This document shows, piece by piece, positions 53,438 through 64,000 of a stretch of DNA of 64,000 bases. The translations under genes were made by a program, and so were the position numbers. Source of the stretch: Gremmenia infestans (Eukaryota; Ascomycota; Leotiomycetes; Helotiales; Hamatocanthoscyphaceae); contig JAFEVB010000001.1 of NCBI GenBank assembly GCA_032629725.1, forward strand, positions 62,001-126,000. The letters run 5' to 3'. The first letter of the stretch is position 1. The number at the start of each line of letters is the position of its first letter. Below the pieces are notes generated by a model. It was not told the DNA's origin. It worked only from the letters and a program-made list of their open reading frames with translations, and ran no database searches.

Positions 53438-55374
53438 TCACACAGTAGCTGGCCTAATTCCAAGTAATTTCATCCCGTTTTCCATAACTTGCCGCACACT
53501 CTCAAAAAGGGCTCCTTCGGCGGGGCCGAGATTCGAACCACTTTGGCCTTCTTCTTCAGTCTCAAAACAGACGGAAAGTTGATCTGTGATGTTGGTCAGA
53601 TAAAGTATAATGGTGGATGATTCCAATGTTTTATATGCTGAACTGGTGATGTTTGGATATTGGACTAGAATGCGAAGAAGTTCCGTATAGCTCTCTTCCT
53701 CAACTGGACCATAATCTTCGTTAGTAAAGGCGTCCAGATCGATCTTCGAACTTTTGACAATATCACAGAGCTTTAGATACCAGTATTGTAGCTCTGGGCC
53801 AGTGCCGCGTCCAAAGCTGGTCATCTTGTCAAGATCGAGAAAATTGTCAGCAGCTCTTTTGACCTGTAGCTCCCCTGCTAAAAGCGCAGAGATTCCAACT
53901 GCGGCGGCAGAATCGTCCGAATTGCCCAGCAGAACAGCCTTCTCCGGGGTTGTCGACAAGGATTCATGCATGGCGCTCTGGCAATGATCGAGGATCTCAC
54001 CTAATTTGTGTCCGTGATCTAACTTGTCTTCGCCTTTGTTAAAGTGAACATGTTGTAATTTGTCTGCTAGATCGTCCATATCCATGAGCTTCAGAATCTT
54101 GGAAATACGCACGAAATGCATGTCGTGATCATTGGCGACCACGTATATCATCTTGTCGAAAGCGTGTTTCCTTGAACGATCAATCGCCGTAGCCAGCTCC
54201 CTCAGGTGATAAGTTCTGCTTCCGTTGCGATCTCGGATGATAACTCTCCCGGGTTTTCCTGTATGTTTCTTCAGATCCACAATCAATGAACCTTCACTCT
54301 CCTCGGTAATTCCCTTGCTCTTCAGTAAACTCTCTACCTCATCCATGGTCTCTGGACTGACTTGCGCCTCGCCGGCATACTCGTTGAAGTTGACGTTCAA
54401 ACGAGCGTAGAGCTGGACGTAGTGCTCGATGGTAGAATCCCTGAATCGTTTCCATAGTGCAAGTGTCTTTTCATCGCCGTCTTCCATCCTCTTGAAGAAA
54501 GCATTTCGCTCAGCAAATAGCCCTTGGGTTTCAATAGCCGCGGTATCTCCCCCGCTGTCTCGCGCAGCCCTGCTGGCGACTAACTCGGGCTGGAACAGCT
54601 CATTGATTTTGTTGTACACATCTAGCATGTGGCCGACTGGGTCAGCTTCAAACTGCTCTTCGGAACCAAATCTCTCCCATCCCGCACCCAGCAGACCAAT
54701 TTGCTTTCCCCAATCTCCCAAGTAGTTAATCCTTACTACTTCCCAGCCCATATTCTCATACTGGTTAGCGACATATGCTCCCAAGAGCGTACTTCGAAGG
54801 TGCTTGCCATGAAATTCGCTGGCGATGTTAGGAGAGGAGAATTCAACAACAATCTTTTTGCGACCAAGATCGGGCGAAGAAGGATCACGTAGTCCAACTG
54901 AAGGATCTTTGCCATAAGTGTCTTTGCGATCGTTAATGTAGGGGATCAGAAGACGAGGAATCGTTTCTGATGCGAACATGATTCGAAGATGGACACCATG
55001 ATGAAGGGGAAACATGAAAAGCGGGCAACTTGGAAACTGGTGGGTGTATTGTTAGACGAATGAGATGCTATAATATAGAATATATATCATACTCGTTTCA
55101 TGAGATCGACGGCAAGAGCGTCCGGGTCTGCACCATGGCTGACTTTCGGTAATGGCACCGTCAAGTCCGCGGTGAAGATGTCGTTCGGCCAATGAATAGA
55201 GTTGTAGGCAATGAGAGCATCGCATTCAGCAAGGCTACTCAGTATTTCGGCAAGATATGAGCGGCCAATATCAAGAGGTTTGCTAAGCACGTGGGCTTCT
55301 GGGAACACTGGGATACCACCCAGTCCTAACCCCTCAAGCCTAGTGGTAAGGCCACTGAGTTCGAGCGTCGCCAT
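53438..55374 (-). CDS. Divergent arginyl-tRNA synthetase
   Basis: Two exons (55374-55093, 55036-53438) give 626 residues, normal for eukaryotic ArgRS. The intron join gives KRFPSCPLFMFPLHHGVHL. Class Ia features are present: VVEFSSPNIASEFHGKHLRST (HIGH-like motif at 169-177), VRINYLGDWGKQIG, ATAIDRSRKHAFDKMIYVVAN and LDKMTSFGRGTGPELQYWYLKLCDIV near the anticodon-binding domain. Two things are unusual. The segment normally carrying the MSTR(R/K)G catalytic loop reads QHVHFNKGEDKLDHGHKLG (about 421-439), so the loop appears replaced. Also, the universal QYAHxR is QYWYLK, and the C-terminus ends GIRPATV instead of a P-V-ER-M-type end. It may be a paralogue with altered or lost charging activity, or a true ArgRS with a diverged loop. 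Both exons are otherwise continuous, so it is not decayed. Confidence 0.85.
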
Positions 55375-56144
55375 AATACGTAGCTTCTGTTGATTTCGAT
55401 TATTTGGACTTCACTTCAGATCAGGCTGAGTTGTATCGAAATAAATGGAAATGTTCGTTAGGTGTTACACATAGTCTCGTGTATGACTACTTCCGCTAGA
55501 TTTGTAACAATAGATCTCAGCCGTAGACGAGACATAGAATCTACAATAATTTGGGGGATGACAGCTTGACAACTCTCTCACAGTGTCGTCGTAGCCAAGG
55601 AAGAAATGTGAGGCGGATAGATTGCGGGGTGACGTATCAGTTGGGCAGCAAGCCACTCAGAGGAGTACACATATCGAGCATGTGCACATCTGCAGGATTT
55701 TAAAAGATATCTTCAATCTAGTGGAAGACATACGAAAACACCCTCATCACCATAATTGAAACCCAATAAGTCCGTCCTTAGTTTAAAGATCAGATCGATG
55801 AAGGATGTGCCTGATACTCACGTAGATTATTTAGTGATGAGATAACGGCCAGACCCGTATCCTCAAGGCCTTGTGCTTAATTAAGTAACAGGTGGCCCGC
55901 GTAATGTGCTTGTCCCAAGGACGTTTCGCTCTTCATCAAAAATCAGATGACGTTGGTAGTCATCCTCGCCACCATTTTCAGCTATTTCCTTCCTTTGAAA
56001 CCATAAGACAACACCTCTCCGCAAAAACAACCAACGAGACATGGCAAGTCGAACAAGTGAGCGAGTCGCATATACCATAATAATCAAGATTAAAGAAGTA
56101 AAAACAAAGGATCTAGGGTTTAATGCGAATGGTATCGCTTGTTG
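55375..56144. other. Intergenic region upstream of the ArgRS-like gene
   Basis: No gene is visible. It should contain the ArgRS promoter and the 3' end of the neighbouring minus-strand gene. Confidence 0.4.
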
Positions 56145-57947
56145 TTACATGCTGAAAATAGCAGCGGCTAGCGCAACAGGGTAGAGGACCTACAATTTTC
56201 GAGACATTAACCGCTTGACAAATGAAAACGACTGGTGAAAACTTACTGAGACTGTGAACTCTGAATTTGTACCATTGCCATCAGCTGTTTCTTTGCTTTC
56301 AACAATCAAGCGAAGTTGCAACTATCTCACTTGCGGTATCAGTGCACCTAGACCTTGAAGCAAAAGAAAATAAAGGCGTTCAGATGACAACTCACAATCC
56401 CCTTAAACTCAGAACAGCGCTTGTTCAGAAGCCGAATCTTAGTCTGGATCTCTTGAAGCTCTCGGAAGATCGACTTGGTAGAGCGGAGCGATCGGCGAGC
56501 AACCGGTGATATTCTTGCCACTTTTGTAGCACGAAAGTATCCAATATCACCGTCAGGGCCTGAAAACAACCTCCAAGCATCGATTGTATTTGAGAGAACA
56601 CCATCAAGACGACACAAGAGGCCCATGCTTTGGACGGTCCAGTCAAAAGCTGCCTTGATCTCTGCTTCTTCCTCCTGAGCAATCCCAGACCGCCGGGAAA
56701 GAATGAAGTGGTGCTTATTTGCCTATTTCAGGTGTCAGTAATTCCAAAACCATAATAAGTGTTTTAGAGCAATTGCTTCCGTGAAAACATACATATCGGT
56801 AAACACCAAGCTCGACTTTATGTATTAGATATTCCCATGCCATCCTCACTTGTTCAATTCGAATTTCAAGCACTCTCAGCCACCAGTCGCGCGGCCTCCA
56901 AATAGGGTACCCATTGGCATCAAGTTGTCCAGACGCGATCTGGTCATATGACAAATCATCCTCGGACGATTCATGTAGGAGCCCATCAATCTCCGCATCA
57001 ACGAACGCATATCCCACCCATCGCCACTCGTCTGATCCAGTAGCGACACAAGAGAAATGGGCCTCGTATATGCCCCAAGCCTTTTTCGGCTCCTGCTCTG
57101 GTGATTCGGATGTATCTAGCTCTAAGAATGAAAGATCCGTCCAACTTCTCTGTGGTTTAGTATTAACTTTCCTTACGGGTTCCTTGGGGTGCGTATCACG
57201 TAACACGAAGAAAGGTATGTGTAAGTGCAGAGCAAAAGTAAGAAATCCGTCAGTTGGAATGTTGACCTCGATAGAGGATTGAAAGTGTAGGTGCTTGTAT
57301 ATTGCCTTCCTTAAGGCCGGTGTTTGGTGGTACGAGGCTGTCAAAACAAGGGCATAGATACAGGCAGGATCAAGATCGGAAACATATACTAGTCGTCTCG
57401 CCGCATCGGGCAAGTTCTCGTGCCCAAAGCGCTCCTGTTTTAAGGCCTGGTATAATCCAGTGGCTGATAGTGGGTTTTTGTAGCATCTCGCCTCGCCGCT
57501 TCCTTCCAGTTCCGGAAAGCAACATCTATCATCAAGCCACACGGATCTCCAATGCCCTGCCCTACCATTGGCTCTGATCACGTCTTCGAGACATATACCA
57601 TGACAAAAGTCTCTTGCCACTTCCACGGCGCATTGCAACGCTGTGTAACCATAGTCGGTGAAGAAGAAATTAAGAACATCCCCCTCTGGATCAACCTCTT
57701 GCTTGGAGTCAAGAAGTGTTCGCTCCGTCAAACTCCGAAGTATTGAGAATTGTTGATGCCAGCTGTTTTCGGAACCAGGAAGTTCCCAAGAGTCGTGAAT
57801 GACCTTCCTGGTATAATATGCCCCATTCTGGCTTCTTAGAGTACACTGTCTAGGTAGGTTCATACTTCTTTGCTGACGTGCGAGTGAAAATTTGTCATCC
57901 AGGGATGCGATAGTAGTATTTGAATTGTTGTTCGCTTCGGAGACCAT
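56145..57947 (-). CDS. Conserved fungal protein with C-terminal hydrophobic segment (533 residues)
   Basis: Four exons (57947-56793, 56722-56396, 56321-56247, 56189-56145) join in phase with no stops. The N-terminal part is polar with paired Trp/Cys motifs (ELPGSENSWHQQFSILRSLTERTLLD, FFFTDYGYTALQCAVEVARDFCHG). The middle part is rich in short Trp-containing motifs (WTDLSFLELD, WRPRDWWLRVLEIRIEQVRMAWEYLIHKVE). A helical segment follows (SIFRELQEIQTKIRLLNKRCSEFKGI), then the last two small exons encode LQLRLIVESKE and VLYPVALAAAIFSM. This order (coiled-coil-like helix, then a short hydrophobic C-terminus beginning LYxPxxLAxxIFSM) recalls fungal CorA-like membrane proteins with no settled role. 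I infer membrane association from this end. The last exon of 45 nt is small and the least certain. Confidence 0.65.
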
Positions 57948-58873
57948 CTCTCATTATCGACTTCTCTTCTGTCACCTTGGAGCTAGTTCGGATGAGAATA
58001 TCAACATGGTTATTCTGAGAGGACATGAAACGCTAAGATAAGTCTTATGTTCGAGTGATGGATGTGCAAAGCATGAGGCTCGGAGAGAAAGTGACTTGAA
58101 TACGTATGGGATGATGACATTGGACATCTTTGAAGCTGACCGAGAAATAGATAGGGGAAGTCGTGCTTTATTGACAGCGAATCCTGGTAGAACGGAAACT
58201 TTGAATTCAAGTGGTCAGCGAAGCCCACAAGAATTGTTTGGGGGGGCGGGGGGGTAGGGGGGAAACTTATAATACGATACACAAACAATCACTTACCTGA
58301 CTGGAATAGAGCCAAAGAAACCCATACGTTTCGACGAAATCAGGTTATTGGATTGTCGAAAATATTCTACAAAGGCGATTTTAAGTTTCGAGTTATTTAA
58401 TCAAGTCATTCCTTCTTCAGCATTGTGCTTTCGGTGCTTCCATTTGGGCACATTGCTTCTTCTGCAGAAGATAATAATTCCGCGTTGATACCTAATGTTC
58501 TACGGGTACAAATATTAGGGCGGTAAGTGAGGCTTCACATCTTCCAATTCATTTGCAGAACCACTCACGTAAGACCACATATCCCTTCAAGAGTCACAAG
58601 CTCTCAATTTTACCTTTGCCACCCTCGACACCCTCAGGAGTGAGGTATTTTACCTTTATTCAGCTCGACGCAAAACCATGGGATTTTATGCCGCATAGAA
58701 AGTGGCTAGGCAAACTGTCAGGCGGCCCGTGTCAACCTACAAGTCAGTCTCAAAAGGTATTAAATGATCTTGAATGTTTAAGAAACCCTATTCTGAAAGT
58801 CAACCTATCATAAACAGCCCATATACATGGAAATCGGATCTTAGGTCTTGATGCCTGAAGCTCCATCCACCAA

Positions 58874-59011
58874 GTGTCACGTTATGGATCTGACTCGCTT
58901 GTGGAGGTGGCACGTGCTTTGAGGCTATCCCCAACTTCCCACCCTTCCCACCGTTGTACAGGCAAAAGCACGGGCCACCTCCACAAGCGAGTCAGATCCA
59001 TAATGTGACAC
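58874..59011. repeat. Near-perfect foldback: 47-bp inverted arms, 44-bp loop
   Basis: Arm 58874-58920 and arm 58965-59011 are reverse complements with 2 mismatches in 47 (45/47). Both mismatches are single substitutions. The central 44 bp is pyrimidine-rich and shows no coding signal. It could be a small mobile hairpin element or a foldback transcript source. Confidence 0.85.
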
Positions 59012-59666
59012 GGGACTCCTTTCCTCGAGTACACCCCTTTTCTCTCATCCTCCACGATATACTACCCCCCCCCCATTCCCGGCGTAGAGGAACACAAGCC
59101 CCGCCCGACATTTGTCTTCGAAAGTCTTTATACGCATCCCATCGGCATCGATTTATCTCACAGCCACTTTTGTGGTTTGGCAATAGGCACAGCGGGTGTG
59201 TTGGCATTCGGGACATTGAGCGGCTCTGATATTGATGCTGGATGAAGCACAATCACACTATTCAACCTGGTCAGCGAACCTCCTTGTCTCTGGGCATAAA
59301 GACGCCACTGACACACTCCCATACATAGACTGTTCTTCGCTTTGGAGGAGGCTGCATTCAAAGTTAGCCCAGCTGTTCAGTTGCTGCCAAGGGTGGACCA
59401 ACAATTTCCCTAAAGGGTCCGGAGGGCAATTGATGACAAGGCTGGCGAACAAGTTCTCTGAAGGGGAGGCCGGAGGGGAATTGGGGCGAAGCCCTAGGTT
59501 CTGTATATTCGTCAGGCTGAGAGGACATATCCTAACCTGACATGACTCTTCCTTTGATTCCAGCGAAACATTATGAAGCTCTCTCTATTTACCCAACCAA
59601 TGGTCCCTGGTTGCCATAGTGACACAATCCTGAGTTGATCTGTGCCCATCTTAATTTCCTACATTT

Positions 59667-59899
59667 GGCCTTAGCAGATGAACTGCAACTTTTCACAAAA
59701 CATGCTTTCACAGGGCTTGTATGGATTCCTGCTGTCGGAAACACCCTTTTTCTAGTAGAACGTAGGGGTTTTAAGCAGTTTAATCCCCAAATAAGGCATA
59801 TATGATCTCTCTAGGGGCTTTTTGAGCCAATAGAAACCCTCTTTTACTCTAGTAATATCCTGGTTTTAAGTGGAAAGTTGCACTTTATCTGCTAAGGCC
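59667..59899 (+). mobile_element. MITE-like element A (233 bp, 24-bp terminal inverted repeats)
   Basis: The left end ggccttagcagatgaactgcaact (59667-59690) matches the reverse complement of the right end (59876-59899) at 22 of 24 positions. The interior is non-coding and about three-quarters identical, by eye, to the reverse complement of element B. No target-site duplication can be confirmed by eye. Confidence 0.65.
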
Positions 59900-60002
59900 C
59901 TGTACGTCGCTACTGCCGCACAGGCCAAAGTCGGGCCTTTTTGTATGTGCACTTGCTTCGTGCCAGGGGTGGTGGTCTATGGCAGCCCCTACTGTATTAC
60001 AG

Positions 60003-60234
60003 GGTGTTGTCACCAAATCTGCAACTTTCCACTTAAAATCAATATGTGACTATAGTATTACAGGGTATCTATTGGTTAAAAAGACCCCTAGAGATATCAT
60101 TTATGCCTGATTTAGGGATCAAACTATGAAAAGCCCTATTTTATAGTAGATGAAGGACGTTTCCGGCTGCGGGAGTCCATATAAGCCTGGTAAAAGACAT
60201 ATAATCCTTGTTTTGCAGATTTGTTGACAACACC
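60003..60234 (-). mobile_element. MITE-like element B (232 bp, 22-bp terminal inverted repeats)
   Basis: The left end ggtgttgtcaccaaatctgc (60003-60022 and on) matches the reverse complement of the right end (60213-60234) at 21 of 22 positions. Its interior is homologous to element A in opposite orientation: for example gatatctctaggggtctttt on the minus strand of B against gatctctctaggggcttttt in A. The two outermost ends differ between A and B, so they may be two subfamilies. Confidence 0.65.
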
Positions 60235-62690
60235 TTGTAGCGGAACCCCTGCCTTCACACCCCTGTTGGAAGGTTTATTACGCCTGGGACGAAGAACAGT
60301 ACTTCGAAGTAGCAATAAAGCTACTAAAATGCGTAAAGGGCTCTTTCTCGCGTATTATCAAATATGGAGACGGCCGTACCTGTAGGAGTCAAAGGTGATA
60401 ATAGTACTTACCTAGCTTATTACGCCCCAATGCCCTCCAGGATTCTTGCACATGGAGGAGGACTTTGGCCTGCCCGCGGGCATCAAACACCACTAAACTA
60501 AACAGCGTAAGTGATACCTGTAAGATTTCCTATCGCAAGCAGTGATTCATAATCTTCCATCTGCTTGACCATCAGTGCGACGTTCTCGACTTTCTCAAGC
60601 GCTTCGTAATGGGCTCATGGATACCCGAAATATTCATACGTGTCGCCTTCGTACATAGCTAGCTTACTTGGGTGGCATTGTAGTGTTGGTGTTCAAGTGA
60701 AGTATGGATGGGAGTGTATTCGGAAAAGAGCGGCAAGGTCTGAGAATCGTGGACTGGTATAGAATATATAAGTATGGCTGTAAGTGTCAGGGGCTTAAAT
60801 GGAGATTGACCGCAATGCGACGTCGTTTTCTTGGAATCAGATGCTCAAAGTTGCCCTGGACAGAAGATCGGAAAGTTCGACCGACAAGGAGATTCTAGCA
60901 AAATGGTTCATATACATCTATCAAAAGAGAGACAACCGATCATAATATAATAGCAACAGGCTGATTCTGTCTTGCATATCAACAGGCGAGTATAGACCAA
61001 GGTTCTTTCATTCTAATAATAGGACAAAATCGGGGAGAGAAGAGGTTCTGAGGGAACAATTATAGGGCCTCAGCCCCTACGATCGAGTATATAGCTAGTT
61101 AGCTCCTGCCACCCATTCAATAACGTAGCTACACCTTAACTTCTACTCTACCTCACAACCCCCTTACAGTAGTTACGCATATAGATATAGTTTGGTGGAA
61201 CAAGCATCATCTATCTCTATTAAGTTATACTAAGATTCAAATAATACTATGACCTTGCCCTGCAGGTTGCCTTGAGCTGTATACGAACGCGGGTAACTGC
61301 ATCTCCGGATACCAATGATTGATCATCAGGCCCTCCTTTAACAGAGAACATCGCTTTCGTCAAGGGCCCCCTACAGGATGTCGCACACCATATGTATGTC
61401 TCGGGAAAGATGAACTGAAACATACCTATTCAATAACAAAATCCAGCCTCTGGAGTCTAAATTTTCGAGCCTCACTAGCACAACATACCTATATGCTGCA
61501 TTATTGAGCACTAGCAAATTGAAATGGAATGGTTTGTTCGGCTCCGTTCCGCTTCTGTGCTTCGATCCCAGCCGTATTTTGAAAGCAGTTTGAATGAAAA
61601 CCACATCCTGTATAAATAAAGGCTTTGAGGGCGTTTTTGATAACATTCAGTTCGGAATCCCGGCGCTCACAGAATGTCAGGCTAATTGGTCGCCTAAATC
61701 ATAAGTTTCAGTAGCTATCCCGGCAATTCAATGTGCCTGAGAAAGCAAGATTGCGTCTCTATTGGTCATAGATTCCTGGTACCAAGACGACTCTGCCAGC
61801 ATTGTTGTTCCTATACTAAGCAATCCATAACAGTTTATTGATACCGAAAAATTTCATAAATCACAAGTTAAGGTATGACTTTATGACGAACTGAAACGTT
61901 GAAGTCGTGTAATCTGAAAATTTCAATACAATATCATGGCTACTAACATACCGAGTAGTACTAATTCGTATGTATGACCACATCGACTCTAGAGTACGCT
62001 ATCCACTTATCCGCAGGTTCGTTACATCAAGGATTAATGTAATAATACTTAATATTACGTTAGTCTTCTTCCCAACCATGGCACCACGCATCTCATAGCA
62101 AGAACTACGCACCTGAGAGTATATGTATCCAGCTAAAGGCCCAAAACAGCCAACTTAGCTTTAAGTAAACCTAGCCTCCGAACAACCCATCACCTTGAGT
62201 GTACGGTTGGAATAATTAAGCTGCCACGGCTCACAATTGCAAGCTACAACCGTGCCTTTCGATTACCGTAGCTCCTCGAGTTCGACAAAACCGTCAACCA
62301 TTGAATTCGTAGTATTCAAAAGTCATTTGTGAAGCACAGGAAGACTAGGCTGATGAGATTGATAGGATTGGATGGTACGGCCGTGCTCGTGTGTTTGTGA
62401 TTAGCATCGCCGGATAGGGACGCTTGTGGACGAGTCTGGAAGTGAGGGCACGCTCGTGTGAAGGAGAGAACGGAAGGTCTGCTCTCCGGATCCTACTTCT
62501 CTTATCGTTCCTGATCGAGAAGCAGTCACTTCTCATCACAGTACAGCTGCTGCCGTTTTGAGAGAAGATTCATCTCATGTGCACATGGAGATCCTGATTA
62601 CCCGTCATACTGCACATCACCACTCCCCTCCCCCGAATAAACAATCACCAGCGCCTCATCATCCATCACATCATCACAACTCATGTCTTT

Positions 62691-64000
62691 CTAAGCCCCT
62701 ACAGCCTTCGCTGCGATAGGAATACCCAGCAACTCCCTCGCAACCCCTGCCACTTCCCTCACACTCCTCTTCGCCAGCCCCCACGCACACACCTGCGCCT
62801 TCAACGCCCCCAATCCAAGTCGAATGCGGTCCCTGCCCGCCTCATAAACGTTGCTTCCCACCTTCAACACGTAGTTACACGCACTCACTTGCGCCATGAC
62901 CTGTAGCGCCAGTGCGCAGGTCACGAGCGGTGAGTGCTTGATGTGAGGGGATGGGAGAGCGAAGAGCACGATGGAAGTTTCGATCGCTTCGAGGCATTTG
63001 GCCGTATGCGTCGCAATGCTCTTTTGCACGGCGCGTGTTTGGCGGAGTGATGAAAGCGGCGTGCAGACGGACTGCGTTTCGATGTCGCTATACTGCAGTT
63101 GGGAGTGTGGGCGGTGGAGGAGCATTTTGACACTTGAGGATTGTTAGTTACCCAGTAAGTCCTAGTGAAGTGGAGATGAGATGGGACGGGACTTACCATT
63201 TCATAATGGTGTGTGCGAGAAACATTGTCTCGTCGATGTTCTGATCTTTGGAAATGAGATCTTGCTTGTTTTGGGGGAGGTAGAGCGACCAGTTCAAGAT
63301 TCTTGCGTCGGCGGTTGCGATGGTGGGGTCCCCTAGGCCTCGTTCTTCATGATTGATTGACAATATGGAACTGGTTATTCGCGAGACATCGATGAGATAG
63401 GTCCATGAGGAGTAAACTACATCCTCATCACCGAACTCTCGATTGTCATAGTCTGCCAGGGAACGGGGCTGCGGTATTTTCTGAGAATGACAATTAGTAT
63501 TACTGGTTTGAGGACGGATGTGGAGCATTACCCGACTCTCGTAGTCTCGATCTTCACAGGGAAGCTTCATGTCTCCTATGGTATACCGAAGTCTATGGGT
63601 CGGACAATGGCCGGTAGCTGCGAATAGGCTATCTGTGCCGTACAAAGCCCACCAAGTCCTTCTCCAACTCTCCGCCAAGACCGGATCACACTCGCTGTTG
63701 TTCACAGCAAATCCCTCGCGGTGCATTTCTATGGACAGAGCAATGTCTATGGCCCGATCCAGGTAGTACTCGGCGACTTTGTATTCATCGGAGCAATGGA
63801 CTGCTATTGCGAAGAGGACTAACGCTTGGACGGAGAAACTACTAAATGGAATCTCACTAGCCATCAGCTTCTCATGGGCTTTTTGTCGAAAAGTAGCCGT
63901 ACAGACACCAGGCGTATAGATTGCACCGATGTACTCGAGAACTGGGATTAGCAGCTCCAGAGTTCCCGGATCAGTTTGCATGCGCGAGAGGAGCTTCCTC
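62691..64000 (-). CDS. Zn2Cys6-type transcription factor, C-terminal part (cut by right edge)
   Basis: Three exons are visible in the window (to 63532, 63480-63197, 63132-62691), reading in from beyond the right edge. The fungal-specific transcription factor domain is recognisable: LLSRMQTDPGTLELLIPVLEYIGAIY, VQALVLFAIAVHCSDEYKVAEYYLDRAIDIALSIEMHREGF, ESWRRTWWALYGTDSLFAATGH and LPCEDRDYESR. After the intron: YSSWTYLIDVSRITSSILSINHEE, then HTIMKCVKMLLHRPHSQLQY and a C-terminal helix (ARELLGIPIAAKAVGA). RRTWW and MLLHRPHS are family landmarks. The DNA-binding Zn2Cys6 N-terminus lies outside the window. Targets are unknown; it is the last feature here and has no close neighbour on the left. Confidence 0.8.

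Larger units (their letters stand above)
57948..62690. other. Gene-free stretch of about 4.7 kb with foldback and MITE-like elements
   Basis: No gene is supported. It contains one near-perfect 47-bp foldback (58874-59011), two MITE-like elements in opposite orientation (59667-59899, 60003-60234), and TA-rich segments near 60,940-61,260. The right end is the 3' side of the minus-strand regulator gene. Confidence 0.55.

Noticed and set aside
53515..53550. A ggttcgaatct string on the minus strand resembling a tRNA T-loop
   Set aside because: It lies inside the ArgRS-like coding frame, and no acceptor or anticodon stems can be formed around it.

Overview
This window looks like nuclear DNA of a filamentous ascomycete (Pezizomycotina). 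The genes have short GT-AG introns of about 45-70 bp with weak polypyrimidine tracts. The protein families are typical of moulds: HET domain, NACHT/NB-ARC-ankyrin NLR-like proteins, sugar MFS permeases, a Zn2Cys6-type regulator, a DUF6594-like protein and mitochondrial GatB/Mtf1 homologues. AT/TA-rich blocks between genes look like old repeats altered by RIP. A leotiomycete is my guess, but the sequence does not prove it. I saw no rRNA, tRNA, CRISPR array or prokaryotic operon.

Layout. 1-288 holds the start of a small gene cut by the left edge. 2.1-4.5 kb has an 89-residue conserved small protein and a zinc alcohol dehydrogenase. 5.4-7.8 kb has an NLR-like ankyrin protein with a shortened STAND module. 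8.0-9.4 kb has an F-box-like gene split by a perfect 10-bp tandem duplication. 9.65-16.4 kb is a possible catabolic group: SDR oxidoreductase, sugar-type MFS permease and a KstD-like FAD dehydrogenase. 17.0-18.5 kb has an ankyrin protein with a Trp-rich tail. 20.0-21.6 kb has a second sugar permease. 22.4-24.2 kb has mitochondrial GatB. 25.5-27.6 kb has a DUF6594-like membrane protein. 28.2-29.4 kb has a 5'-truncated, frameshifted DUR3-type urea transporter relic. 30.8-31.9 kb has a type II membrane protein. 33.6-34.6 kb has a fragment of a helicase/RBR-type gene. 36.0-37.8 kb has a HET-domain protein ending in a CaaX box. 38.0-38.6 kb has an unknown protein. 39.1-41.3 kb has an Mtf1/TFB1M-like mitochondrial protein, divergent from an AMSH-like JAMM deubiquitinase (41.9-43.6 kb).

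The right third is gene-poor. A secreted thaumatin-like protein (47.6-48.8 kb) lies between two gene-free stretches of 3-4 kb. A compact cluster follows: a BTB/POZ protein, a divergent arginyl-tRNA synthetase and a large conserved protein with a C-terminal hydrophobic segment (52.1-57.9 kb). Then come 4.7 kb of non-coding DNA with a near-perfect foldback and a pair of inverted MITE-like elements. A Zn2Cys6-type regulator is cut by the right edge.

The most notable observations are as follows. Two broken genes carry short direct duplications exactly where the frame shifts, and all four shifts are +1. One NLR-like protein lacks the second half of its nucleotide-binding module. One HET protein has a Cys-rich, prenylation-type tail. 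The arginyl-tRNA synthetase appears to lack the family's signature loop.

Exon joins were worked out by eye from splice consensus and reading-frame continuity. Their coordinates are predictions without transcript support.
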